Below, piece by piece: positions 1-11,900 of a stretch of DNA of 64,000 bases. Made by a program: the position numbers and the translations under genes. Each line of letters begins with the position of its first letter. The first letter of the stretch is position 1. This stretch comes from Pomacea canaliculata (lineage: Eukaryota; Mollusca; Gastropoda; Architaenioglossa; Ampullariidae). The notes below the pieces were generated by a model. It was not told the origin of the DNA and made no database searches. It saw nothing but the letters and a program-made list of their open reading frames with translations. The stretch covers positions 5,018,717 through 5,082,716 of the forward strand of contig NC_037597.1 in the NCBI RefSeq assembly GCF_003073045.1. The letters are read 5' to 3'.

Positions 1-2050
1 TTATGTTTGAGGGCTTTTTTTGCGGTTAAGATTACGTCTCCTTGAGGAAGCGGATATGGAACATGTCCGCCGCTCAAAAAAAGAAAAAAAAAGAAAGAAA
101 AAAGTTTGTTTAAAGACGGACATTAAGACCAGCGGAGCTGTCTCCAGCTCCAGGAAACGCCTGGCCGAGGCCATGCGCCCGACACGCGCTGCTCAGCGAA
201 GCGTGACGCAGCCGTCAGTGGACCGTCACATGGTCGCGGCCTGCGACGTCTGCCGCCTGGACACGCTTGGCTTACCTCGCCTCGCCCCCAGTCACAGGGA
301 AGGGAGGTGAGGGAAAGGAGGCGGCTCAGCTCGCGGATTTGCCCGGATTATGGGGAAGACGCCATTGAGGAAGACACGCTAGGGTTGGCGGGAAGAAAAG
401 CTTGGATGTGGACCTGCAGACCCTTGGTCCCTGTCCCCAGTCCTCCCTGTCTTCAGCGTCAGACACGCATGCGTGAAAAGGAGCTTGGAATTGTCCGCTG
501 AGTAATCAACCGAACCAGCAGGTCGTCTGCTTCCGTTCACGGCCTCATCTTCCCCTCCATCTCCTCTACCCCCCTCTTTTCCCATTCAGCAAGTGGACAT
601 CGGACTTCTGGTCTCCGGATGAAGTGACAAGAAAACTACGTTGTACCCTGTCGCAGACAGGTGTTACTGACTTACCCGGAACACACACACAACACTATTA
701 TAGTCTTTTTGTGTCCAGGTTGTGATATATTAGTTACCTGATGATGGACTTTGGACAGGACAGCATGGAACACACCATTGTTACCTTTGTATTGAACTCA
801 CAAAACACATTTGAAAACACACAAAACACTTCGTGGGGAAATTCAATTCAAAAGATTATTTTCAACTTTAAAAAAGTTCTTCAATCGAACATTCTAGCAA
901 ATTCTATATTTTAGACGCAAGCAAGACTTAGACACTGCTCTCGTTATTGCTTGATGATCACTGCAATATTGTGAGAACAAGGGTCCGGGACGAGCCTGAG
1001 GTTCTGTCCTTACAGCTGATTATTGTCGTTGGTAATATGCAGATGATAGTTGTCATTATTAATATGCAAACGTGCGTAGCAAAGAGCAAGGGTTGGGCCT
1101 GGGCGTCCTTTCTTCTAGAGTCTACAGAAGTGAGTTCTACTTACGCGGCCCGGGAAACTAGGACACGGGGTCAAGACTTTTCCAACAACGTCACAAATAT
1201 TGCCGCTGCCATGGCAACGCCTCAGTAGCTTGTTCGTTAAACCCTTGGACTGGATGACCTCATGGAAGGATATGTGCTAATAATGACTTACCCATGAGTG
1301 TCATGTTCTGTTAAAAAAAAGTAAGCACCTTGTTTTCGCTGGCCGATAAAAAGTGCCAAGTGCCAACATATCTGACCCCTTCCTCCTCGGGTCAGCTCTT
1401 GTCAACTTTTGCTTATGTTTAAACGCTCACAGGTCATTCTCTAATCCTCCCAGTAGTGTCCTTTGGTAGGTGCGTCTCCTGCGAGTTCTGAGATTTCTTG
1501 TATGCAGACTCATCCTGACCTTTGTCTTTCTGAACGGTTCGTTTGCACCCTTCTCAGATGTTCCATTGAGAGAACCTTCGGAACAGCTGAACAATAAATT
1601 AGAAACAAACTTCGTCCAACAATTTTTTTTCTCAAGTAATAACTGTCACGTCGAGAACAATGGAAGTCGGAAAGTTTGACCACGCATGCGCGATGCAATA
1701 AAAAATAATAATAAATAAAAAAGGAAAGGGAGGCTAGAGAGGAGAAAAGTTCGTGTCCTTTTCATGAAATTGGATGCCGTGCTCAGCTGGGGTCTGTTTA
1801 GAAGCTAGCCCAAAGAAGCGTCTTTCGCACGACAAGGCTCGCAACTCGCAGGCGCAGAAACAATGGGCGAGCAGAGCGAGACGGGGCGACTGGGCGCCAT
1901 CTTGCCTCGCCCCAGGACGTCTTCGGCACCGAGCTATTAAACGTCTGGCTCCATCAGTGCACCGACAGGAGACCTTGTCTGACGACAGGACAGACGCTGG
2001 CAGGAGAAGGACGTGTGGAGGTGAGTATGGTGGGGGTGGAGGGCGAGGCT
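1..2050. other. CpG-rich non-coding stretch at the left edge
   Basis: No protein is recognisable in any frame. The open frames here are short, basic and low in complexity, as expected from chance in GC-rich DNA. The 1-560 and 1,760-2,020 parts are especially rich in CG dinucleotides, as unmethylated promoter DNA often is. A GCGCCATCTTG motif at 1894-1904 matches a YY1/TISU-type site in reverse orientation, and a good splice donor (GAG|GTGAGT) follows at about 2021. Together these could mark a promoter and non-coding first exon of a gene whose other exons I cannot find. Confidence 0.5.
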
Positions 2051-2478
2051 GGTGGGTTAGTTTGGTGGGTGGACGTGTGAAGAAAGGGAAGTAAGTCAAA
2101 TTTAAACGTGACACCACCACCCACATACCCTCAACACCACGATTACATTTTATTTGTTGACAGAGCGAGGGAGAAGGGAAGAGAAAAATGTGTGTGTATA
2201 TACGATCTGAATAAGCAGAAGAACATGAGAATTTGAGCTTCATCGTCCTATTTCTAGGATTCCTGACAGAACTGTGCCTCTCTGGTGGGTTAGTGGATGG
2301 GCGGGGAAAGGGAAATAAATCAAATGTATTACACCTACCCTCAACAGCACCATTACCTTTTATTTATTAACAGAGAGAGAAAATAAAACAGAGTGTGTGT
2401 ACGATCTACCTAATTTGAAGAGTATGAGAAACTGGGCATTGTTGTCCTTTTTGTATGATTCCTTGGGGAACTGTACCT
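2051..2478 (+). repeat. Diverged tandem duplication, two copies
   Basis: Two head-to-tail copies both open with GGTGGGTTAG and close with ACTGT(G/A)CCT. Copy 1 is about 2051-2279 and copy 2 about 2284-2478. Shared landmarks in order are ACCCTCAACA(C/G)CAC, ATTACNTTTTATTT, a GAGAGA-type purine run, GTGTGTGTA, TACGATCT and a GAT-TCCT near the end. Copy 2 is shorter and the copies have drifted, so the duplication is not recent. No coding content. Confidence 0.75.
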
Positions 2479-3067
2479 ATATTCTGTTTGTTATTATTAT
2501 TTAGTTTTTTTCTCTGTTTGTGCATGCAAACGTGCGCATTTTTTTATTTGTACAACACTGTTTATATTTACTTTATTCAAGCACTTTGTACATTTAATCA
2601 ATCTCTGTATCTGAGATTGTATGGGTGAACTGCTTTTTGTGTATAATGTCAACTTCTCCATTCCTCTCAATGGGTGACTGGATACAATTAATGTCTAATT
2701 GACTAAAATGCTATTATATCTGTTATTGCGTACACACAAACATCGACAGGAACAGGCGTACAATGAAGGATGTGAAGTAAGAGATAGAGTGCGCTACGGA
2801 CAGAGAGAGAGGACAAGAAACTCCATCACGCCCCACCATCACAAAGACAAGGAGGCCGCGGCGGTCCCACCAAATGAGTATTAAGCAAATTAGCCGGCGA
2901 CTGGTCCGGACTGCACGGGAGCTGCACGTGCAAGAGTCATCAGCCCCCGTCACGCTTGGCCACGGCTTCTGCGATCACTCAACCGTGACGGCCGCCTAGA
3001 ACAAAGATGCTGTGCAAGTCGCCTCCTGGTGTTGGAGTGATCAAACCTTGGGGCCCACAGGCTCTCC

Positions 3068-3168
3068 CTCCTTCTCTCTCTCACTCTCTCTCTCTCCTTC
3101 ACACACACACTCTCTCTCCTTCACACACTCTCTCTCCTTCACACACTCTCTCTTCATCACACACACTG
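3068..3168 (+). repeat. CT/CA-rich minisatellite
   Basis: Pyrimidine-rich (CT)n DNA runs into about four imperfect units of roughly 18-20 bp made of CTCTCTCCTT followed by CACACAC. Simple-sequence expansion; the open frames across it are artefacts of the repeat. Confidence 0.85.
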
Positions 3169-4248
3169 ACAGAAAAGTTTTACTATGCAGTTTCATGGAA
3201 TCAACTCTCATTTCTCTAATCTGCTTACGAAAGTTGCGTGTGGTGTGTCTTTTTTTATGCTAGTCGGCCCCAGTAAAGTTTTATATTCGGTGAATGCAAA
3301 GCCTGTTATTTTCATTTGAGGTCGGCCGGGGTCAGGCTCTCGCAAACACGCAAGGGCTCACACCACTAAGGAGTTATAGGAGGACTAATCGGAGTCACGG
3401 AATACTCCACACCCTCCCATACTTCATCTCCTCACACACACACACAGTAGATGAGTGATCTCACAACCTGTTACGACTGAGGCTAATACACTACAGTATG
3501 ATTTATCTTTTGTCTAAAATACAACAAATGAAAAGCTTTGAGTTTATTATTAAGGTATGCGGACTTAAACTCCATGTGCACGTCACACACACACACACAC
3601 AGGTGACGTGCAGTTCTGTAGAACAAAAGGTGCTGTGTATACCCAGTCTCCAGATATTATTACCTGTACAAAATATTACAAACAAAGAAGACTGAAAATA
3701 CCATAAAGTACTTTTCAAAGTTCGACTATAACGTAAATATAATTTTGTCATTACCGCACAACACAATTTAAAACATTTTTAGATTAAAATAGAAGCCTAT
3801 AAAAGCCTGATTTTTCTTCTCGTCAGCACATTTTCTTATATATTTTTGCAACGCATCTAAATTTTTCGAAAAAAAAAATTTCTGAATTTGCTTTTTTAGA
3901 AAGGTTTAGGAAACATGTGTAACTAACCCTGTCTAGATGATGACCTTTCATTTGCTAGAAAGACACTATATCAGGCATGCACCCTTGCTGTAGCGAGCTT
4001 AAAACAATGATTTTGAAAGTCTGTTAAATATCTTATTAATTAGAATTAGAGAAATGAGATCCCAGCTTCAAGTATATATTTTACATAGTAAGACAATTTA
4101 CTTTTGCCTCGTCTGACCTTTCCTCTCTCCCATTCTCTCCATCTTCATCATATTTGTTCATTAATGTTACTTCATCGACCGCGACATCGTGTTTATCTTT
4201 ATGACCTTTCAGCTCCACGCGAAGGATGACGGGTTATCGCCTTGGGAG

Positions 4249-4256
4249 TGACGTCA
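4249..4256. promoter_or_regulatory. Full palindromic CRE (TGACGTCA)
   Basis: An exact CREB/ATF-type palindrome in CpG-rich non-coding DNA. It is one of five exact copies in the first 23.4 kb (also 14415, 14581, 19512 and 23235). Function is inferred from the motif only. Confidence 0.45.
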
Positions 4257-7200
4257 CTGGCGACAAGGTTTTCAGCAACTGCACGGCGCGTGCTCGGGGG
4301 GTGGAGTGTGTGTCTTCAGTCTTTCAAGGACTTCTCACAGAATAATATCTTTTGTTTTCCTCTCTGGCCAAGCGCAAAACTTGATCGTCCCCTCTTCCAG
4401 ACCCATCAAGTTCATCAAACGGCCTCTCACGGCTGGGTGCGTCCCTAAGTGGTGTGCTGCCCCCAGGAATCGAAAAGGCAAGCATTAAGACGGCGTCAAA
4501 CTGCCACGGCATCAACTACAAAAGCCGCCTCGCCATTGGTTCGCTCCCCGCCGCTGCCAGAGCGGTTGGTGTGCGGAGTACACCCGGAGAGGGCGCGCGT
4601 GTTTTGTGGGATGGGTGGGTGGGAGAATGACGGGGAAGGGAGGTGCGGCAGTATGAGAAGGGCAGGTGGTCAGTCTTGCCAGGAGGTTACCAAGTTAATA
4701 ATAATAATGCAGCTACCGTCCTGCACTTAAAACACCTAGTCGCGTCCAGTCCAGTGCGCGGTGGGGGGAGAAAGGAGGGGGAGAAAAGTTACCTCTGGTG
4801 TTTTCTTTAACTCCACAGGGTGTAAATGCGGTGGGGAGGGTGGGGGTGACAGGACGGGTCCAGAAGTTTTTTTCGCTTCGGTAAACGGCAATGTGCTTGA
4901 CTCCTTCCAGAGCTACCCCTCTTCCCCATCTCCCTGATTGAAAGGCTAGCCCCTACCGCAGATCCGCACCAGCGCCTTGTGGATGGGGCCTGAAGCTCCG
5001 GCTCGCGGTCTCTGTGACCGACCAAGTGTGGAGGACAGGAAGCAGACACTGTTCCGATGGCTCCCAGCATCTGTCGCTCGTCCAATAGCCGTTGGGCACA
5101 CGCTGATGGTAGGCCACCGGGCTTTTTCTCTCAGCCACCCGGACGACGCCTTTGAGGGATGACACCGCAGTTAATGGCCACAGGCTCTCAAGGTGTGCAC
5201 GCGTGCTAATAGACTGGTGTACATCAGGCAGGTGGCCGCATTTTCGACTGATCTCCATGTGAGGCCACGTGAAGGGTCTCCGTGGAAACCAAACTGAGCG
5301 AGGACTTACAAGGCAACAACAGCGAAAAAAAAATTGCAGTAGATTAAAAAAAGTTGCTTGTTCTGAATTTACAGTAACGAAGAAATAATAATACACGAAG
5401 AACACACGCACATACGGCAATATACACATAACTAGTTTATGTAAAAAAAAAATGTGGGGACGAAAACCCAATCACGTAGTTCAATAAACTCTACCATCAT
5501 CGTCGATTCTAAAACCCGAAGGACCGAGGAATGCATACTAGGGGAAACAATCCAATATCCGCATGGCATGAAAATTTCCCTTGAAATATGGTTAGCTCCC
5601 TTGATTACCGCTTTCTACACCTTTACTGGTTGGGTTCACGCAGCAAAATAATGGACTATCAACTCCTCCTCCTGATGTACATTTTCGAGCACTTAATTTT
5701 CAGCTGATTGTTATGGTTCTGGCATTTTTTCAAATGCTATCCACAAAATCATAAGATTTAACTATAGCATTCTTTCGAGCTTATAACACAAATACAAAAA
5801 AATATCTAAGCATTATTTTACTTCACACACACACACATGTTCACTTATATTTAAACGACCAAAGCCTGGTTAGGACATCTTATTCTAAAAATCCCCGAAT
5901 AATTTTGGCGCTTCTTAGCCTTTCTACCATTTATCTAACAAGACCTTAAGATTCAGTATGAACTGAATGTAAAGATTAAAACTTGTTCTTCTACAGATTA
6001 TTTCCGCAACAAACTCTACAATTATAAACCGAGTTCTTTATTTTATTCATTTTACACGAAACAATAATTATTAGCAGATTATAACCAGGACTACAAACAG
6101 CAAATCTGAAATACTTTTAATGCTCATTAATTTCAACTGTCAAAAAGGTAGGGGAGAGTCATTGACAAGGGGAACTTGACAGTTTCAACAGATTGATAGC
6201 TACTACCTTGCTGCTTGCTAGGCAACCCAGGACTGCACTTAATAACGCAAAATATTTCCTCCTGTTAAGGCCAAGGTTTTGTGTCGACAATGAGAAGTAA
6301 CTCTTGGTGAACTGCTGCAAATAAAATTGGATTTCTCTCCCTTTGACCGAGTTTCTTCTTCCCTCCCTTCACTCTCTCCTCTCTCTGCTTTATGCGGCTA
6401 ATAAATGTCGCGCGACAGACGGTGGCCAGTAACTCGGGACTAGCTTTAGCTGCAGCTACTCGCGTCTTTGTGTGAAATATTTATTAACTTCATTTGAAAA
6501 TCTTGCTTATCTTGATGGCGTGAGATAACGAGATAAGAAAAAAAATTGTAAATCAGACAAGTCTGGTTTCAATAAATCGTGTTCTGTACTCTAACGACAT
6601 TTTAAACCACCATAGGCCTTTAATTTGAATGACTGAATGATCGGAAAATCACATAAACTTATTGCACTTTTATTTACACCTGCACACCTCGGCAGTATAT
6701 TAACCACATACACTGCAGTTTTCTAACCGATACACAGACAGTTTTATGTTTAAATAAATACGCATAAATTTCACATAAAGATGTTTACTCGCGCACACTA
6801 CCTTTGCAGTCCCGTAAAGTGTCTACATGCAATTTTCTATTTACTAATGTCTACACTTTTCTCTATCACCGTAGTTGAGATCATCGTACATATATAATAT
6901 AACGTCTTTGGTTGATATTCTTCCGGGGAAATCGTAAGTAGAATCTCAAAGGTGAAGCTAACCTTTGAAAGACAACAGAAACTGAGAAACCGCCAGACAA
7001 CAATGCCCCAAATGTTTGCGAGTGAGAAAGTGGTTTTTCTGTAACCATGGCTCCCACTGGCGTGGATCTGCTTTTCTCCTCGTCTAGTGTCCTATATGAT
7101 CGTCCAGAAAATGAGGTCAATCGCGTCCACCTGAAGTCTCCGATGACGACAACTATCGACACCGTTATTAACAGATGTGCGGAACTGCTGGTCACCTTCA

Positions 7201-8379
7201 GTCTCAAACGCAGGCATCTAACTACGTGACTACGTGATGACAGGTTCCTCACCCCAGGCGGTCGGGTCAACCAGTTCCAAACAAACCACTCATCCGGGTG
7301 TCACCGGCTTCACGGCCACGTGCAAAGATTAATGACTCTACTTTGTAACCGTCAGAAATCACTTCCGGCCCCTGGAATAATGAATGCAGACAAAAGCCAG
7401 GTTGGCGTATCCTTTCTCTGACTCACATTTTATGGCAGATCGAAAGGCAAAAGGGGGAGAGGGAAAGGGGGACATGGGGGAATGACAGAAAGACGGAGAG
7501 ATATGGTTGCCTGGAAATGTGAGTGTTTGGAGCATAAGGAAATACTTACGTTAATCTAACCACTAATTCTCTCGAAAGCCTTCTTTTGCTTTTCAAAAGC
7601 TAGGTCGATTAGTTCACACTTACATGACACAAAAGACCCATAACTTTCACACACAACACAAAAGTTAAGGCATGGTACGGGTACCTGATATCTCACTGCT
7701 TTTTCTTTAAGCTCTTGACTGCGATAAGAAATACTGTTTAGCGCAAAACTATTTTTGTTAAGAAAACAACCAAGGTAGATATTTAATTCTCTTTGATCCC
7801 TGGGTAGAATGTTGCTTTGTTTCAGGTAGGCAGTAGGAAGCAAGTTTTATTTTGAGACCACAATAAGGTTTTCAAATTTTTTAAGATGTCATATTCTCTT
7901 TAACTGTAATTGTTTGCTGGTGAGAGATTTTCTTGTCAAAAGCATGTGTTTTAACACCAACAAAGGACTTGTGTGTATCCAGCTCTGGTTCATCCGTTGG
8001 CGTCTCAGGTCTTTCGCGTTTGTTTTGCTTTTTTTAAATTGAAAAGTCAGCAAAGATTGCTTCCTTTGCCGCTGTGAGCAATGCAAGTACAAACACACAC
8101 CAGTCATAAATCTCTCTTTGAACAGGTCCGTGCGCAGCAGGTGCATCAAGTGCTTTGTTTAGGGTATATTTTACTCTCAGCCTTCCTGCCTGGGGGGCGA
8201 GGGGGCATGAGAATGTTCGAGAGCATGTTGTCACACTCTGTAGTCTGTAAGTCTGGCATTATGCGCTCTTAACATTGGAGTTAAGAGAGAAGGTGACAGG
8301 CTGGTTGGTTGAAGTTGTACTGCCCATATCTCCCACTTCCTTATTCCACACACACACAATCTACACGACCTTTTCTGTA

Positions 8380-8585
8380 CAGCTGTCCACGCTCTAATTT
8401 ATTGTCAAACGCCGTGCATAGCCGCCTACCGAGCCACCAGAGAAAGGAATAAGGAATGGGAAGTACATGGATAAAAACGCCAGAAAAAAAAACGCGTCCC
8501 GAGACAAGATGTGAACCGATCACCTTTACGATATTGATTTCATTGGTGTTTTTCCGCTGCACTCCTCATACTTTTCACCAGACAC
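8380..8585 (-). mobile_element. tRNA-derived SINE remnant
   Basis: On the minus strand a tRNA-like head (GAGTGCAGCGG, then a B-box-like GATCGGTTCACATC at about 8512-8525) is followed by a T-rich stretch and a non-tRNA body down to about 8380. The spacing between the A-box-like and B-box-like parts suits a Pol III promoter. It is diverged and has no clean target-site duplications that I can see. The outer limits are approximate. Confidence 0.5.
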
Positions 8586-8820
8586 AGTGACAAAACGTAA
8601 GCCAGTCTCTCCAAGAAGGTACAGGGTCTGCAGCTTTACGACCATGGTTGAACTCGATCAACGAGTAATAATTCCGTCTTCTGGGCTCCTAACCATATTA
8701 ACGTTGCCAAGCAACGAGACGCGAGCGCCTAAAGCTGTTGACTGTTGACTTCTGAGGTCAAAGGTTCGGTGGCACTGACCACGATAATGTTCGCGAGATG
8801 ATACCGAGATATACAGGGCA

Positions 8821-8970
8821 GGGGAGAGTCACTCAAGGATTTTTGTCACGTGACGATCCTCCGTCAAGAGGCGCGGCGAGTACAAAGGGTTTTGTGGGGT
8901 GAGAGTCACGCGAGGAGTTTTGTCACGTGACGACCATCTCTCACGTGGCGCTGCAAAATACAAAGAGTGT
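8821..8970 (+). promoter_or_regulatory. Tandem 77-bp element with two GTCACGTGAC palindromes
   Basis: Two related units each contain GAGAGTCAC, an A/G-rich spacer, the 10-bp palindrome GTCACGTGAC (8845-8854 and 8922-8931, exactly 77 bp apart), and a TACAAAG end. A third CACGTG lies at 8942-8947. GTCACGTGAC is the core bound by bHLH-zip factors (USF, MITF/TFEB CLEAR-type, MAX). The palindrome is kept exactly while flanking bases differ between copies. Which gene it might serve is unknown. Confidence 0.55.
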
Positions 8971-11900
8971 AAGGGTTTGCTGGCGTAGGGGCGTAAACTG
9001 TCGTAACTGTCAGCATCGCCACCGACTAGTCACCTCAGGAAACAATGTGCGACCTACATATCGTGAATAAGAACACCAGACCTGCAAACGAGCGTCCTTC
9101 AACAAGACACACACACGTACACGCGTGCACACACACGTCTGTCAAGCAAGTGTTCCAAGGAAAGTGTGCTAAAGCAAAGGTCATGCTTTTTTTATTTTTT
9201 TTTTTTTTTTGCGAGTGTTACATTTGGCAAGAGGTCACGGGCATCTCGGAGAAAAAAGGTAAAAATTAGGGTTGAAGGTGTGCACGTCCTCTAGGTGTTG
9301 TATGGACTGTCACACGTGAAAGCAAGTGCAAACTGTCTACGTCAGCAATCCATCCTTGGATGTTGTGGCAGTGCTGCTGACGATACGCTCAGTCTGTTAG
9401 GACTGACTCCCTGAAGGTAAGGGGACAGAAAGGAAGAGGAATATAACATAAAATGGTCACCGTCCTCACAAATAGAAAAGTGTGGCCTCTAAAAGGCCGA
9501 TTTAACCTTGGACGAACGTTAGACCCAAGTTTTTATATAATTATCATACAAAAACTTTGGCACATTCTGACAAAGGTTCGTCCAATTTTATATAGTTAAG
9601 AACGATCCTCACATCTCCTTCATATTTTAAGCTATGAGATAAGCTGTCACATCATCTCACTTCTCAATTTCTCCGTGTTTATCAGTGGCTCCCTTTTCAA
9701 TGGGTCAAGTGCTGTTCACAACTATGACTAACTTTAAGAGTGCGCAAAAAGTTCGTGTGTGAAACACTAAAAACAGATCGTGAGCTTACATTTAAAAAAT
9801 AGTAGTGAAAAGAAGCATTTAAAAGCAGTGCATTTAGATAGCTATGCAAATCATTATAACTTTTTTTTTCAACTGTTTGTAGGGTTTGTCACGATGGACC
9901 CGGACGTGGGTATAGCAGGTTGCAAGTAGGTCCTGCTTGTGTTTGTGGCCAAGTTTATGAAGTCACAGAGTTGACGAACAATGGCCGGCTTTATGTCCTT
10001 CCAGCCACACTACGGACAAAGACACAAAAGAGCGAACACCGATGAACACCTCTTTGACTTCCCTGCATCCTTGGCTGACAGTCCAGTGTCTTCAAAATCC
10101 TGGCAAAAATCTGGGCGGTCCGGGGCTCAGCGGTTCTGCTCTTGTCTCGGGCACGCTATTTTTCTCTGTATGTGACATCTGTGTATAGGGCTGACTGCCT
10201 TGCCGTGATATCACCTTAGTTGCTGGCTCGATGTAAAACAACAATTGTCTCCCTCTCCAAACACACGCACACACCGGCAAAAATCTCAAATTTGCTTCTT
10301 TCAGCCAGCACCGTTCAAGTCTTTGTTATAATATCGCAAAAGGTACGAGTTTAGAGTATACATCCTAAAAATTTTAGAAAACTGCAGCTGTATGTGCGCT
10401 TCTACGCCTAGGTTCGCAACTCCCTCACGCCACCGCTTGCTTTTTTTTTTAAAGTTTATTACTGTCGCAAGTATGTCCGCCTTTAACGTGTCACGTGATA
10501 GATCCCCCAGTGCACTTCTCGTTTTCTTTTTCACTCGATTTTACTTACTCGCTATTGCTGTGATTGATTAAAGATTTATAGGGGAACTGACTGAGCTCCA
10601 GGTAAGAATAATCGATCAATACACGGGTACCGTGGTAGACAAACACTTTCACGATGTATGTATTTTTTTAAAGATCACAACAGAGCACAAACATTCGGTC
10701 ACAAGAATCTTATTTTCACAAACAGAATCACGATTTTCTCAGTTCTTGTTACTCGCTGCCTTTGTGTGTTTTCTATTCTTGTCTTCTATTAGTTGTCAGT
10801 TATGTTGTTTATTCTTTCATCCCTCCTAAGCTGTCCATGTCTCATTCCTATTCCTGAGAGCATGTTCCGTAGGAGTGTGAATATGCGCTACTGTATATAA
10901 ATCTTCATTTATTATTATTATAAACATGTGACTTCTGCAAAGTCGATGATGGGCCGCAATCAACTGATGAGCAATGGTAAACAAAGAGACGACAGTAAAC
11001 AAGGACCGGTCGTTTCGACTTAATACCATGTCTGCCCAGCAATATATTTACCTTCCACCCGAGTGGAATTACCCTGCCAGACCATAATTATCATCCCACA
11101 AAAGGTCGCATCGACCCAGGTCCAGGCTGAATGAGTGCCCGAGCACCAACACCTCTCTGACTGTCACCAAACATCTACATTTACATTGAATACAAACTTC
11201 CAAACTAAAGAATAAATAAAAAGGCTTTACAATTATTTTTTCAAATGGAGTTTATGCGACAGTGTGAAAACAAATAATACAGGTTAATGACATACAGATG
11301 CAAGAGATGTGTACAACTGGGCGGACTTCATATTAACAGTGAACGACATTCACATTTTTGCCTTCTCAGTGGTTTTTTTTTTTTTTGTTTTTGTTTTTTT
11401 TTTGAGGGGAGGATACACTACTTGCCTCCCCCCCAGTTCCTAAGCTGCTACATTGTGTAACAGACAAAAAAGCAAAACAAATTCTACAGTTTGGTCATTC
11501 TTGGGTAGTTGTAGTTGGAACGTGGAGTGAAATTCAGTATTATGGGATGTTTGAAACAAAGATCAGTGTTCACGTCTCGGTAGCCTCGCTCTGGTTTCCA
11601 GTTGACGTTTACGTGATAAAGGTCCACAGTTCCAAGAAATACACAATGACTGGCAAAACGAGGTGGAAAATGAGACCTACCATGACACTGACTTTGCCAA
11701 CGAGTAGTTCACACAGGATACCACGTGTCAGCTATATGCCACACACTCGCAGATCCCACTCCGTCAGGAACCAAGCAACCTTGTGGAAATTCAGTAAATA
11801 CACAGAGGGAGGGGAGGAACACCAGCAGCTTTGGGACACGTGTATATACACAGATGGGGGAGGGTCATCGTCATCGTACTCCAGAACATATCCTTCCTCA

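Larger units (their letters stand above)
2479..8380. other. Non-coding stretch, no gene seen
   Basis: No conserved protein or RNA gene found. It contains a CT/CA minisatellite near 3.1 kb, a perfect CRE palindrome at 4249-4256, CpG-rich DNA at 4.2-5.3 kb, AT-rich DNA at 5.3-6.9 kb and short CA microsatellites (about 3587-3601 and 5823-5835). The block 6881-7270 is open on both strands, including a 60-codon frame with a good start context at 7047, but neither translation resembles a known protein. Confidence 0.5.

Noticed and set aside
1734-2243. 169-codon minus-strand and 106-codon plus-strand frames
   Set aside because: Mutually overlapping frames in GC-rich DNA and across a tandem duplication; no resemblance to a known protein.
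4953-5471. 172-codon minus-strand open frame
   Set aside because: Low-complexity hydrophobic start, no recognisable motif, no partner exons.
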